A DNA stretch of 64,000 bases from Balanoglossus misakiensis (taxonomy: Eukaryota > Hemichordata): positions 16,306,001 to 16,370,000 of the forward strand of contig CM082577.2 in NCBI GenBank assembly GCA_040954595.2, in the 5' to 3' direction. Each line of letters starts with the position of its first letter. Positions within the stretch are counted from its first letter, which is position 1. Below, in pieces: positions 1 to 11,171 of the stretch. Under the pieces are notes generated by a model. That model saw only the letters and a list, made by a program, of their open reading frames with translations. It ran no database searches and was not told where the DNA came from. The translations under genes and the position numbers were made by a program.

Positions 1-66
1 TGAGTCTTTAAAGTGTAAGGTTTTCGCATAAATTATCACCTTATGTGCTGATTTGATGGCGGTACA

Positions 67-275
67 TACTGTAAAACACTTTATTTTCGCGAGCAATAAA
101 TTTCCGCGAAATACGCGAGAGCCAAAATAGCGTGAAAATAAAAAGTCGCATAATTTTTTTAAGATAACGATGCAGTGAATGAAATAAGAGAACGCGAAAA
201 TTAATACTCGCGAAACAGTAGCCTCTCTGGATATCACGAAAATTCTAACTCGCGAAAATAAAGTGTTTTACAGTA
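67..275. repeat. Hairpin repeat (MITE-like) with inverted ends
   Basis: The left end TACTGTAAAACACTTTATTT reappears inverted at the right end (AAAGTGTTTTACAGTA). The interior holds several CGCGAAAA/TTTTCGCG blocks in both orientations. The size (about 210 bp), the inverted ends and the absence of an ORF fit a non-autonomous DNA transposon. The superfamily cannot be named because no clear target duplication is seen. Confidence 0.75.
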
Positions 276-1560
276 CATGTACATGTATTGTTTCCTTCTT
301 CAGGCCAAACATCACAACAATCTGTTCACGCGTTGCTCAGTTACACTCTTTTTAAGTTGCACACCTAAGCCAAAAACGTAACACAAAAAACAAATGATTT
401 ATGTGAACGGCACTTTAAGTTGAAAAAACGACCAAAAAAGTACCTCTTGAGACTAAGTTATTTTCACCTAAGACGTTTTGCAAGTTCATAAATTGGGGGA
501 AAATCGGAAAAAACTCCACCATAAATGGACAGAGTACAATAATTAGCTTGGTTTATTTATACAGCAAACACAGGACCGTTAATCCACTACTGACAGCTTC
601 TCCAAATGACACTACCAGTTTGTCCGTTATGTACATACACTTTTGGAAGCCTATTTTAATCTTATCTGCTTACTCCTACAAAACGTTTTGTAGAAAATTG
701 TACATTTGTGGTTGCTTCATTGCCCGGAGTCTGGCTCATTAGTCTACGTTACGGAAAATGATGATGGAAGAGACAGTTCACAATCATGCTGGAAGTTGCT
801 TGACAAAGCCGCCTGTTAAACTTCATGTTTCATAGCCGAAAATTTATGCATAGGCATCGTTTGTTTCATCAACCGATTTCATGCATTACATTAGTTGTTT
901 AGTTTATCGTCGGTTGCGACGTTGAAGGGTACACCAGCACATGTACGTAGTCTTCTTGAGACAAACAGCACTTGAAACAAATCGTCCAATAACCGGGTTT
1001 TGTAAAAAAGTCTCTGTTCTAGTGCAAAGGTTTTCCGTCACCATTTCAGTGTTCACTTTTAGTCTGATCTATTTCATCATAGGAAAATATTAACCCTTCC
1101 AGTTGGCATTTGAAATCTAATCATGCTTTGTTTTTTCTTATAAGATATTTAAGCTATAACCCCAACCTCGGGCAGGTACATGTATACACAAATTTTCTGT
1201 ACAACTCACGGCATACAGCATGAGCCGTTGGGCAAGTCATGTATGTGGCCGATTGTACCCAGATTGCAAAAGGGGTCATTACTATTATATCACAAAATAC
1301 CACAAATGAGATTGTGTCATTCCAATTTCATCAGAATTGTTTTCTAATGTAACAGCAACAAAACTGGGTCAGGTAGTCCGTGGTGAAGTGTAATAAAAAT
1401 CATTACTGGATTCTAATATTTTTGGGAGAAATTATACCAAAGAAAAATAGGTAAATTTCACCAACATTTGAAAAAGTCTGATTAGAGTCACCACATGAAA
1501 AATGCATCTATATCAAGTTTCAAATCAAAGCTATCCATCTGTAATGGCTACATTATATTA
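276..1560. other. No gene recognised
   Basis: This AT-rich stretch has only short chance ORFs and a few ACATGTA palindromic words. I see no conserved coding signal, RNA gene or transposon terminus. Confidence 0.6.
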
Positions 1561-1582
1561 ATGTCAACAGGTAAAGATTGGA

Positions 1583-1936
1583 ATGGTCAGCTCCATCTTT
1601 GAAGTCAAGCTAGACAGACATCGAAACAGAGGCCTGGTACAGATCCAGGAGTACACTGTACAACAAGAATTCGATGATCTGTTTGGATGTCAGGTTGTAC
1701 ACCGGGGAAGGAGCTGCAAATTAGTACCACCGCAAAACATCATGCAAATGGTCAGCGTCATACACGACTGTTGTGGTGGACATTGCCACCTACAGCTTTT
1801 GAATAAAGTATTTCTAATAGAAAGAAACAACTTGAGACGCCTTAAAAGCGTCTTCAAATGTAATGCCAATCATAATGTATATCAACTTAACCGATTTAGG
1901 TTCACACACCTTAAAAAGACATACGGGGGTGACTAG
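1583..1936 (+). CDS. Unrecognised ORF, possible transposon-derived exon
   Basis: The open frame codes about 117 residues and is preceded by a possible splice acceptor (…tcaacag at about 1571), so it may be a last exon rather than a whole gene. Visible features are a basic N-terminal part, a C-C-x-x-x-C-H cluster in the middle (HDCCGGHCH) and an Asn/Tyr/Arg-rich end. The pattern of a cysteine-containing segment followed by a hydrophobic and then an N-x-F stretch reminds me of uncharacterised proteins linked to invertebrate transposons. I cannot name a family. It lies 550 bp upstream of the TatD-like fragment on the same strand and could belong to the same mobile unit. The function is unknown. 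Confidence 0.35.
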   Translation: MVSSIFEVKLDRHRNRGLVQIQEYTVQQEFDDLFGCQVVHRGRSCKLVPPQNIMQMVSVIHDCCGGHCHLQLLNKVFLIERNNLRRLKSVFKCNANHNVYQLNRFRFTHLKKTYGGD

Positions 1937-2492
1937 TGGAAATGTCTGTCTTACAATTCTCCATGACAGTTACTGTACACAGTGAATCAGAGCATGCTGT
2001 AATTATATTTCAAATGTGGAAAAAAGACAGAGGTCTTTTCAAGGTTTGTCTGGTTCCCTGCCCCAATCCCACCGCTGGCTGTGCTACGCTAAAGGGAAAG
2101 GGTCAGGCACGGCCTATTGTAAACATGGCTCTCATTGGTCAATAAATCCGAGCACTACCTCACTTCACCATACTTAAGGATACGTTATTGTAAGATACTA
2201 CGTTTACCGTTCTCTCCTTCACCTCCATGAATGTTTATCATTAGATTTTCAACTATACGACAAATGAAACAACATTTTTAATAATGTATGAGCTTTTTAT
2301 AGTGTGAGGAATTTTTATGCATTTTTGACGATTTAATAACAAAATTAAACCAAGTTATGCAGAAATGTACATATATGCTGAATGGAGATTGTGGAAATTG
2401 CTCTGTACATTCAATACCCCATGACAATTTTTTTATATGTTAAATGTATATGTACCGGTATACCTTATTATACCCAATATACCTATTTAAAC

Positions 2493-2870
2493 TTATGAGG
2501 TGGTGGGGGGGTGGAAATATATAGTGACCCCGAAGACTCTCCGAACATCCTTCTGAGGGAGCCGGGGTGGAAAGTGGCGGTCGGGCTTCACCCCAAAAAG
2601 GTAAAGAAACTGACAGGGGAGCTGATGCAGCAGATTCGTGGACTGGCAACTCATCCCCTGGTAGCGGCCATGGGCGAGGTAGGCCTTGACAGAACCGTGC
2701 CCGTCCACGAATGGGGCCAACAAGAGGAAGCCTTCCAACGGCTGTTGGAAGTGGCACCAGAGGATAAGCCAATAATACTCCACACATCAGAGGCGCGAGG
2801 AAGGATTCACCCGCCAGTGACGTCCATGCCCTGGCACTGATGTTGGTTTCGCTCCAGATCTGCTGATTAG
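2493..2870 (+). pseudogene. TatD-family metal-dependent DNase, fragment
   Basis: TatD-family enzymes are TIM-barrel metal-dependent 3'-5' nucleases. The open frame at 2511-2840 shows in order the family blocks GWKVAVGLHP (metal-site GxHP loop), AAMGEVGLD (metal-binding Glu in GE-x-GLD), the Q-x-x-F-x-R-L-L helix, and PIILHTS, which corresponds to the IHCRG strand. After about residue 95 the frame breaks: a reading frame with DVHALALMLVSLQ, typical of the next helix, continues in another phase to about 2870. Only the central third of a domain of about 260 residues is present and there is a frameshift, so this is a relic or an isolated exon. The same family recurs at 14.2, 16.7 and 22.8 kb. It lies 0.6 kb upstream of the RAG1-N-like gene. 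Confidence 0.75.
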
Positions 2871-3269
2871 AGTAGGTCCTGTGCGAGGCAGCAGTTATCA
2901 TTGTATGCTGCACATGTTCAAATATCGGACCTAACCCATTTTCAGAAACTGTGTGACCGATCGCCCTGCAAGGTTCCAGTGTGTTACTGGTGACTGAAAG
3001 TCAGGGGTTTGTTAATGTTTTTTCGGGATTACTTTTTGGATTCGTGATAGATTGCTACAAAAAAGGAAAGTGAAACCCCTTGCTGGAAAAGGGTGGAATA
3101 AAAGCAATATAAAAAGGCTGAAAAACTATTAATCCACTGCAGAATCTGTCATAATGAAACAGTGGATTCATGCGTTTGTTTGGAGGTGAAATTATGGTTC
3201 CCATTAAAAAAACTTCCAAGCAGTATTCTTAAAAATGGAGTGAATACTGTCAAACACACTTAGACAACG

Positions 3270-5236
3270 ATGACCACATTTGTAATGCTTGCCACTAAAA
3301 TGTTCTGCTGTAGCGAATGCAAGCACAGTCTTTCTCTACTATATGTCAATGGTCACATCGCTAGCAAAGGCTACGAAAGTATCACACTGAATACAAAGCT
3401 GGGGAAAATGATATTTAATAAAGCCACCAAAATTGTCTGTCTAAATTGTGTAGAATTTGTAAAGGGCGCAAAGTTCAGTGGCTTTTTAACAGGGTAAATG
3501 CCCCCAAATTGTGTGCATCTCACTTTGATCAAATTTCTACCACATTTGGTATTGACATCAGTAGTGACCAAAGTGAAGTGCATCCAAAATACATATGTTA
3601 CCTCTGTTACAAACGTTTATGTAATGAAACTGCTTTTTCAGTCCAGTCTTTTCAAAGTGTTTTGGTCCCTCATCCAAGGGTTGGGCAGTGCAATGTTTGT
3701 GATCAATTCAGAAATCACAGTAGAGGGGTCAAAAGAGAAAGGCCTGCAACAAAGAAATTAAATGAGGGTCTGTGTCAGCAGCATGATAAAATTCTCACAG
3801 AGGAGGGGAAATCTTATATGGCTGATCAAGTGAGACAATCCCCCAATTTTAAATTTAAAGAATGCTTACTTATGGTTACAGACACAATGTATATTATGTC
3901 TTGCATTCTGCATTGTTTTTGAACTTACCTTTTCAGTTTGTAATATTGGTAGTTCCGAATAGTCCTGTTTCATAAGTCAGGTCCATGACATGTGTACCGA
4001 CATCTGTGATTGGTCCATCTGGTAATCTTAGGTCCACTTGCGGCACGCTGATTGGAGGGACCTGCAAACAAATGCCTGGGGGTATTTATTTAAAGAAATG
4101 TTCACATATGCATTGGCCATTTCAGCATGTTAATGATTTTGCTGATTTAACACAAGAATGTAGTTTCAGTCAATTTGTAGAATATATTTGGAAACCTATG
4201 AATAACAAACACTTGTAAGATGGTTCAGGGGTGATCGCAGAAAGAACCTAACTTTTACTTTTTCGACTTACTGGGGTTGATGCGAGGAAACTTTCACAAA
4301 AGTTTGTCGCATTAATTGAATGTTTTGGTCAATTTAGTGATAGTCAGAATCATAAGTTAAAGGTTCATGTGTTTGCCTACATTCCTTATCTATTATGTGA
4401 GGCATGTAGCATTTTCCGTAAAGTCAATATCCTTGAGGATGAACTACAGAAATTAGAATATCACTGTGAAAATTACTTCAATGCATGTAATTTGTTCCTT
4501 AATAGAGTTATCCAACCACATGGTTATTCTGTATGATGAGTTGGGGTTTGGTCTGGGTATTAATACAATGCAAGGCCGTGAAGCAAAACATGAACGATTA
4601 AAATTATGTAGTGCGACAACCAGTCCATACAATATGTGGTTGCAAATATTCAGACATGAGTTTGTCACACTGATATGGCTTAGGTCAGTTTGCCCTGAAA
4701 CGGACAAGTGTAAACCCTCTAAACTTACATACAAGCCACAGAAGGTCATTGATGAGAATCCAGATTTTTGTCATTGTGAGAAAAAAAAATCATAGTGACA
4801 ATGTAATGTAAAATGTGATCTGTGTGAGCATCCTATGATGCATTATATTGGAGAAAGTGTTTCTACTCATACAAGCTTGGACAATTGGCAGGAAAAAAAA
4901 CACTGTCAGAAAGTGATGTGGTAATGTGTCTGCAACATTTAACAAATATACGCAAAAGAAGATTTAAAGGGGCAAAGAAAGCAGCTGCCACACGAGAAAC
5001 AACAAAACAAGAGAAAATATTGTGCATGTGTGGTAGACCCGACAGTAAAGAAAACATGGTACAGTGCGAAAGGCACTGTACCATGTGGTAACATTATAGT
5101 TGTGCTGGTTTATCGGATATTCCCAGTGGTACAAGGATATGCAAAATGTGTAGCCAACAGGAATTTGATGAAAGCTCAAGTGATGATGAAACAATCTGTG
5201 TTTGTGGCAAACCAAATTCATTTGAAAGGATGAGTG
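3270..5236 (+). pseudogene. RAG1 N-terminal-like / PHD-finger transposon protein (N-RAG-TP type), broken
   Basis: The frame at 3446-3922 opens with LCRIC, then FGIDISSDQSEVHP, ICYLCY and C-x-x-C…RGVKRE. This order matches the zinc-binding N-terminal region of vertebrate RAG1 (LCRIC, KVF-IDV-D-D-IHP, FCHNCW, C-x-x-C…RGVKRK). Later frames hold the block GLGINTMQGREAKH and IFRHEFVTLIWLR (4540-4690), seen in invertebrate transposon proteins. The 3' end (5020-5155) has CMCG…MVQCE…C-x-x-W…CAGL…IC-x-x-C, a PHD-type zinc finger, and then an acidic stretch. N-RAG-TP is a transposon described in Aplysia that encodes an N-terminal RAG1-like protein, and this is my best family assignment. The copy is dead. 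It has frame changes, an insertion of a dispersed repeat at about 3.96-4.06 kb, and a stop replacing the residue between W and H of the PHD finger (near 5092). No TIRs were identified. Confidence 0.72.
3957..4062 (-). repeat. Dispersed repeat, copy interrupting the RAG1-N-like gene
   Basis: This segment is nearly the exact reverse complement of 61457-61563 and shares its distal half with 60297-60340. It contains the word GGTCCACTTGCGGCACGCTG. It falls between two coding pieces of the RAG1-N-like relic, so it is a later insertion. Confidence 0.7.
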
Positions 5237-5239
5237 ACT

Positions 5240-6200
5240 GAAGGGTTTATTTTGTACCTGGACCAGGCAATTATTTTGTTGATGGTGAGCCCACTAAAGA
5301 GAACCCTATTCCTTCTCATTTCTGTCAACATCGCTGGCGAGATACCAGACTTCACCAAGGAAGAAGAGGGTAGTAAAGAAAAGATGTGACTCTAATACTA
5401 ATCATAATAACAATAATCAAAATCACACCAATGTATACGTAGAGTAGCAATTTTGTGATCCACAGGAACAGAGATCTGTAAAAAAAATTGTACTGCTTCA
5501 GAACAACTTACAAGAGATTCTGATGTTCAGTTTTACACTGGGCTTAAGAATTGTGCGGCTTTTGAGGGGTTTTCAATTATTTAGCACCTAAAGCAGCAAA
5601 CATGCAATAATGGAAGGATGAAAAGCAGAGTCAAAGAAATACAGTTTCAAATTCAGCTACTTTGCCACAGGAATTGCTTCTTGTTATGATGCGTCTTCAT
5701 TTAGCTTTCTCAATTCCAGATCTTCCTTTTCGTTTGTATTGTAAACATTTGTACGGCATCAAAATGTATGGGCACGGGAGGTTTACGTTTACATTCAATC
5801 AACTGTGGGTTCTTGTACGATTCACTGAATGTTGACAATTTTTTGTTTGGGATTTAAACTATCCATTTAAAAACATACAAGTATAGCAAGTGTCACGCTA
5901 TATGGCTTTGCCAACTTATTCGCTCAGTAAATTGGAAGGGGGGTCTTGGTCCGCGTACAGGTCTGCAGGTTTATGGTGTACATTAGGCCTCTGTGGCGTC
6001 GCTGCACAGCCCTGCTGCACTCATAGACAAATGTGGCCATTGTGCGGTTCTGATCGGGATCGCTCGAGAAAACCTTTTTGCCGAAATTCTGCAAGACTGG
6101 GAATCAATCTGATGCATGATAGTCAGCATACGTCATACATACATCAGTTATAGTATATGGTTGATGGATCCAAAAAGAATTAAAGCTGCGAGCAGCATTG
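5240..6200. other. No gene recognised
   Basis: The first 120 bases may still be the decayed tail of the upstream transposon gene: the frame is open to FVPGPGNYFVDGEPT and PSHFCQHRW. Beyond that I see only short unconvincing ORFs. Confidence 0.5.
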
Positions 6201-6204
6201 TCGG

Positions 6205-7640
6205 GCCCAAGCGCTGATCTTGAATTATATATGCACAGTATGACTGAGAAGAAACAGAATTTTCTATCGGATGTATTATCTCATGACATAACAAGGATGT
6301 GTGTATTTTTGCTGCTGAAATAGGGTGAAGTAGGTCAAAGGTCACCCAACATTTGGGCAATTTTTTGACCCATACTGGTCCATGTCCAACAAAAACCAAA
6401 ACTCTAGCTCTATTGGTTCGCCTGTAATTAGGTATGTGCATATTTAATGAGGTCAGCAGGTGTCACAGGTGACCCAAAAATGTGGCTTTACATTTTGGTC
6501 CCATCCTACCAAATGCCATGGTTGTATCTGCTCTGGATGCTGAGATATGCGAAAGTAGGTCAAAGGTCACCAGAGGTCACCCAACATTTGGGCAAAAAAT
6601 TTTGATCCTATACTGGTCCATGTCCAACAAAAACCAAACCCCTAGCTCTATTGGTTCGCCTGTAATTAGCTATGCACATAATTAATGAGGTCAGCAGAGG
6701 TCAAAGGGGTCATGTAAAGTAGCAAAATATTTTGATCACACACTAATCCACATTCATCAAAAACCAAACGTCTAGCCCTATAGGTTAGCCTGGAATTAGA
6801 TATGCAGAAATAATAACGCGTGATAAGTAGGTCAAAGGTCATGTGATAAATCGCCAAAAAATTGTAGCATATTTTAGTCACATGACGATTGATATCCATT
6901 AAAAGAATTTGTGTGCTATCAATTTTTAGACTTGAAAAAGGAATTTCAATTTTTCACTGCTTTTTACAAAATCCAATATGGCCGCCATAATCTTCGACCA
7001 ATCACAATGCTCTTTGCAAACTTGATAGACATCAGTATAGTGACCACACTCCCCGAATCTTGCGACTCAGTCATCGGCCGTTCTGGAGAAGAAGATTTTT
7101 GCAGTTTTACTATGGTTTTTCGAAAATCCAATATGGCCGCCATAATCTTCGACCAATCACAATGATCTTCGCAAACTTGATAGACATTAGTTAGGTGACC
7201 ACATACCCCAAACCCTGTGTCTAGGTTATCACTGGTTCTATAGAAGAAGATTTTTGAAATTTAAGCCAGATTTGAGAAAAAAAATTGTAGCAAAAAAACT
7301 GCAACTTTTACAGCATAATTTCCAATTACAAAAATGATGGGCAGAAGGTAGTCTACCTGCATGCCAAATTTGAAGTTGATCTGACTTGTAGTTTCTGAGA
7401 TCTGAGATTTGCATTTTTTCAGAAAATCCAATATGGCCGCCAGGTCACGTGACTAATTAAGTATTCACAAGTCACTGCACATCTACACATTGACCTTGAC
7501 CACTGTAGCAAGTTTGAGCAGTGTACCTGCAGTAGTTTCAGAGATCTCGTTGGCCGAAGAATTGACACAAGAATAAAGAAAGAAAGAAAAATTCCTACGA
7601 AACCAATAGGGCCCAAGCGCTTGCGCGCGCTTGGGCCCTA
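6205..7640 (+). repeat. Composite non-autonomous repeat with terminal hairpin
   Basis: The left edge carries GGGCCCAAGCGCT, and the right edge (7609-7639) is a strong hairpin of the same word, GGGCCCAAGCGC then GCGCTTGGGCCC. Inside are three diverged copies of a unit containing AGGTCAAAGGTCA and CCTGTAATTAG-TATG (6.3-6.85 kb), and three copies of AAATCCAATATGGCCGCC (6968, 7128, 7424). No protein is encoded. The right-end layout CCAATAGGGC-hairpin-GCCCTAATTA recurs inverted at 63.84 kb, so it is a real family terminus. Confidence 0.65.
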
Positions 7641-8580
7641 ATTAAAAAATCCCCCCCCCCCCCACTCCCATCCTTTATAGGCACAGAAATTGTCACGGAA
7701 AAGAAAGCCACCGGCACCTAGGATTGAGGGCTACAGAAGCAGGAAAAAGTTGAAATATGACAAAAGAAGAGGCTGCTGAGGCTCTTCTGCAATTCTCATC
7801 AGGTTTGTTCAATTTCTACTACTTACCACAATATTGGTAATATCGCAATCGATATTCTGTCATGTGCAAATTAGTTTAACTATAGCATTGGATGAGGTGG
7901 TAACCCTTTATTAAAGTTCTATTATCTTTATCTTTTAACAGTTTTTCCCTCAAAAAATTTCACATTCGAGTCACCCTTTCTCCTAAATGTTTTTTTTACG
8001 AAGAAAGAAGCACAATTTGTGAAGTTTCCGCAACATATACTAGCGCGAAGTCCTATAAACCAAGGTGTCGGAAAGAGCGTGTCTGTTTACAATCACAATG
8101 TTCACCTTGGGTCAACTGACGGCAGGAACACAGAAAACAGTGACGTTGTGATCCACACAAGACTTTCAGTTCACGTGAACTGCGTGATCAAAACATCCAG
8201 CCATGTGCTTGCCAGGTTAGTTGTTACAACGCAATGATTCTGAGAATGGCCGATATGGTAAGTGAAAACTGTTTTGTTTTATTCACTACTCTAAAACTTT
8301 CTTTCAGTTTTATGGTTCATACCTTGCATGCGTTTTGTGTGTCTGTTTCATAATCTCGTCGGAGGGCAGTACGAGTGAGTGCGTGTCGCCCGTATTGTTC
8401 ACGTACGATGCAATAGTCGGAGGCGTATAATGCTTTTCAAACATCCGAGTGCTGCCAGATCCACGTATTTACCTCAATTTTACCGTAGATTCATGAATAT
8501 ATATGCTTGTACCAGATACGATTTTTTTCAGGGGAAGTAAAAAAATATAATTTTATTGATGTCTACTTTTCATTTTTACT
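7641..8580. other. No gene recognised
   Basis: The stretch starts with a C homopolymer (about 7651). Short ORFs such as that at 8019-8237 have no family signature. I see no support for an RNA gene. Confidence 0.5.
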
Positions 8581-8639
8581 ATTTTGTTTTTACAGTCTTG
8601 TAACTGGAGCTCCAAGACAAAGTTTTCATCCATAGCTAC

Positions 8640-9337
8640 TTGTATACGAGATCGGTGGTGGAGCTGTAATACCAGTGGAATACATAATTGAAATATATGG
8701 AGAAAAAATGACCACAGCAAAGGAGTATCTGACATCTGCAATATCAAACATGCCTGAGAAATCTGTTTTAGATGCCCCAATCAGTGGAGTTTACTATAGA
8801 CAAATAACCATTTGGTTCGGGTGGGTTTTGTGAAGCATTCAGAGCAGTCAGTAAAACTCCTAAATTTGCTACTTCTGATTGGGTGGTGAAAACATATCTT
8901 CCTGATCTTTGTCAACAATAGAGGCAATTAACCAGACTACTGAAGAGCATACCAAAAAAGCTCGGCCAAAAATTTTGCCGAACGACTTCAACATCATCTC
9001 AAAAAGAAAAATGTTTTGCATCAGTATGGTGAAACACTCAAGTACAATCACATTTTCCTCGGGAAAGTAACACCTACAACCATGGTCAAGTGTCTACTGC
9101 TGACGAAAATGGTGTCCACGGTGCATCCAACGCCATCGCAACATCATGCCCCCCCCCCCCCAACAACAAGTACATCGCTCACAACTGTCATCTATCATAT
9201 CGCAGCCTGCTTTCAGTGGTGTGTCCCAGCCAAATATCAATAAAGACATACCCGCACCCAAATCAGCTGCAGCATTCCTTTTTGCAGGTGCTACGATTAC
9301 AGGACATTTTAAGATTTTTCTTGGACAAAAACAATGA
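8640..9337 (+). other. Possible exon remnants of an unknown protein
   Basis: Several open pieces on the plus strand have protein-like composition but no recognisable family. One at about 8650-8830 reads through VYEIGGGAVIPVEY. One at about 8925-9020 contains EEHTKKARPKILP. One at 9146-9337 is Pro/Gln-rich and then ends in ITGHFKIFLGQKQ and a stop. They lie in different frames, so splicing or decay would be needed to join them. A C homopolymer at 9149 splits the last piece from its neighbours. I list them only as candidates. Confidence 0.25.
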
Positions 9338-9866
9338 CTGTAATTGACAATTTCTCTTTTGTGAAATAGTCTATGTCCAGTGCGTTTATTGTTGGTAACA
9401 GATAAAATGATAAGTGGGCACAAATTGAATGACAAGTATGTTTTATGAAATACAAAACATGTTCATAATGGAATTCAGCGTTTCGTGTTTGGCCATTAAA
9501 CTGTTGTGGTAATATAAATCCTGACAGTGCGATATTTGTCCTGTATGTTGTGTGAATGTTTGGTGTAGTAAAATAAATAACACAGCTTAATGGTTATCGA
9601 ATGTGGGTTGAGCCACTGATTACTGCCATGAAGGTGTTACGTTCTGAGACTCCATGTGTTAGTTACACTTCAGTAGCTGGCGGAATGGTTTTGGAGTTGG
9701 ACTGCATTTGAAATATTTAAGCTTTGAATTGAAGTTTATGGGTCTTTCAGGATGTTACCCATCATGCACTGTGAACTGTCATTGTGATTTTGGGGGTTTT
9801 CTCTAGAAGGGATTTCACTGTTTACAAAGATTCATTGTGTGTAACTGGTATTGTTTCTTCCACCAG

Positions 9867-10110
9867 GAACGTGTGCCGGTGTGGTACAGTATGAGCCCTC
9901 AACTATCACCAACGGACCATTATCATAGAGCGATATGCGTTGACTGGATGTACGCTGTGTCATCAGAACTCAATTGTGAGCCTGACACGGTATACACAGC
10001 TGTGTGGTATTTTGACAATTTTATAACAAGGTGCCGGGCTTTTCATGTGGAATTTTAGCAATTGGTTGCTGCGGCCAGCCTATTTACCGCTAGTGTAGTG
10101 ATTTACTTTC
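9867..10110 (+). pseudogene. Cyclin-box relic (mitotic-cyclin-like N-lobe)
   Basis: A good acceptor (…tcttccaccag) precedes a frame reading HRAICVDWMYAVSSEL, then TVYTAVWYFDNFI, one stop, and in the same frame QLVAAASLFTAS. Cyclin boxes have exactly this order: M-R-A-I-L-V-D-W-L-x-x-V, then T-L-x-L-A-V-x-Y-x-D-R-F-L, then L-Q-L-V-x-x-x-x-x-x-x-A-S-K. The conserved arginine (HRAI) and aspartate (VDW) of helix 1 are kept. Two features are lost: the D-R-F of helix 2 has become DNF, and the Lys-Glu-Glu after ALAS is absent (ASVVIYFH, then a stop). Cyclins activate CDKs, but this copy cannot encode a full box. It is a decayed gene, a retrocopy or a fragment captured by a transposon. Confidence 0.55.
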
Positions 10111-10568
10111 ATTAATTGGGTGTGTTTGGTTTTGTTGCATACATTCTGTAAGATTGTGTACCTTGGCAGTTAGGCGATGATGGGTTTCATCTTAAATCAT
10201 CAACATTCTGTCTTTTTCTATGACCTGAACAGTTAAATTACTACAACAAAAATAAAATTCCAACTAAATCCATGATTTGAAATCCACAGATAGCTTATTT
10301 TGTAACTTGCCATAGCTCAGCACCCTTTGTACATGCATTACAGAGTCTGCATAGGTGACTATCTTCATTAGTAAGTAGACAAAAATCTCACCAAAATAGT
10401 TGTTCCTGACCCTCTGAAACAGTGAAAATAGGGCAGGGGACACGCCCATGATGGATTGGCCAAGTTGAAGCACCCCACCAGACAAATCAATGCCCGCCTT
10501 TTGTTTACAATAATTTATACACACATTTTTATATAATGCTAAGGTATTTTCTTTCTTTCAATAACAGC

Positions 10569-10759
10569 AAACTTCACAAAGTCCAGGTGTATGAAGCTGC
10601 AACATTTGCCAAATACACTGCGGATGCATTTATCCCACGGGGTTTGCAAAATGGAACTGTTGATAATGAAATTACTAGATTTCAAATTATCAACAGTTCC
10701 AGTGACAACCTTCCTTGGGTGTCTATGAGAATTGTATCCCCAAATAAAACCTTGTGCAG
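10569..10759 (+). other. Exon-like open segment
   Basis: The segment has an acceptor (…caataacag) at its left edge, an open frame of about 64 codons ending …SPNKTLCR, and a consensus donor (gtaaga). The splice signals and codon content make an exon plausible, but the protein sequence is not one I recognise. It may belong with the cyclin-like piece upstream or with the ORF at 11.2 kb. Confidence 0.3.
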
Positions 10760-11171
10760 GTAAGACATTTGAATTGAAAACATTTAAGTCTGATGTGAAG
10801 ATGACCTCACTTTATTAAAAACGTTAGTCAAAACACTCCACTCAAAGTAAGCATCGGTGGGGTGGGGTGGCAAGCAGTCTGCCTGGTACACTAGACTAAC
10901 CAGCCAATAAATGAAATGTGGCGAAGAATGGAGGGGTGGGTCTTAGAAAATTTTGTAAAATAAAGGGCGCAAACCTGCAATTTTGTGGACTTAATAAGAA
11001 AAAGTTTGGTGGCAAAAGTGTGACCCCCCTTAAAACGTTTAAAAAAGATGACCCACCCTACCCTTGGATTGTGCCGGCCCCCAAGCCATAAAAACTGAAC
11101 GGTCCCTTATGCCCACAAACGGCTTACACGGTGTATAAAGCTTTTTACCATGGAAAACATTCTAACAAGAC

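Noticed and set aside
548-742. 64-codon ORF
   Set aside because: No splice context, no motif and biased composition; likely chance.
2440-2913. 157-codon minus-strand ORF opposite the TatD-like fragment
   Set aside because: The plus strand has clear TatD family blocks; the antisense frame has none and is a shadow.
7609-7640. Hairpin as a bacterial-type terminator
   Set aside because: The context is eukaryotic and the hairpin is the end of a repeat family seen again at 63.84 kb.
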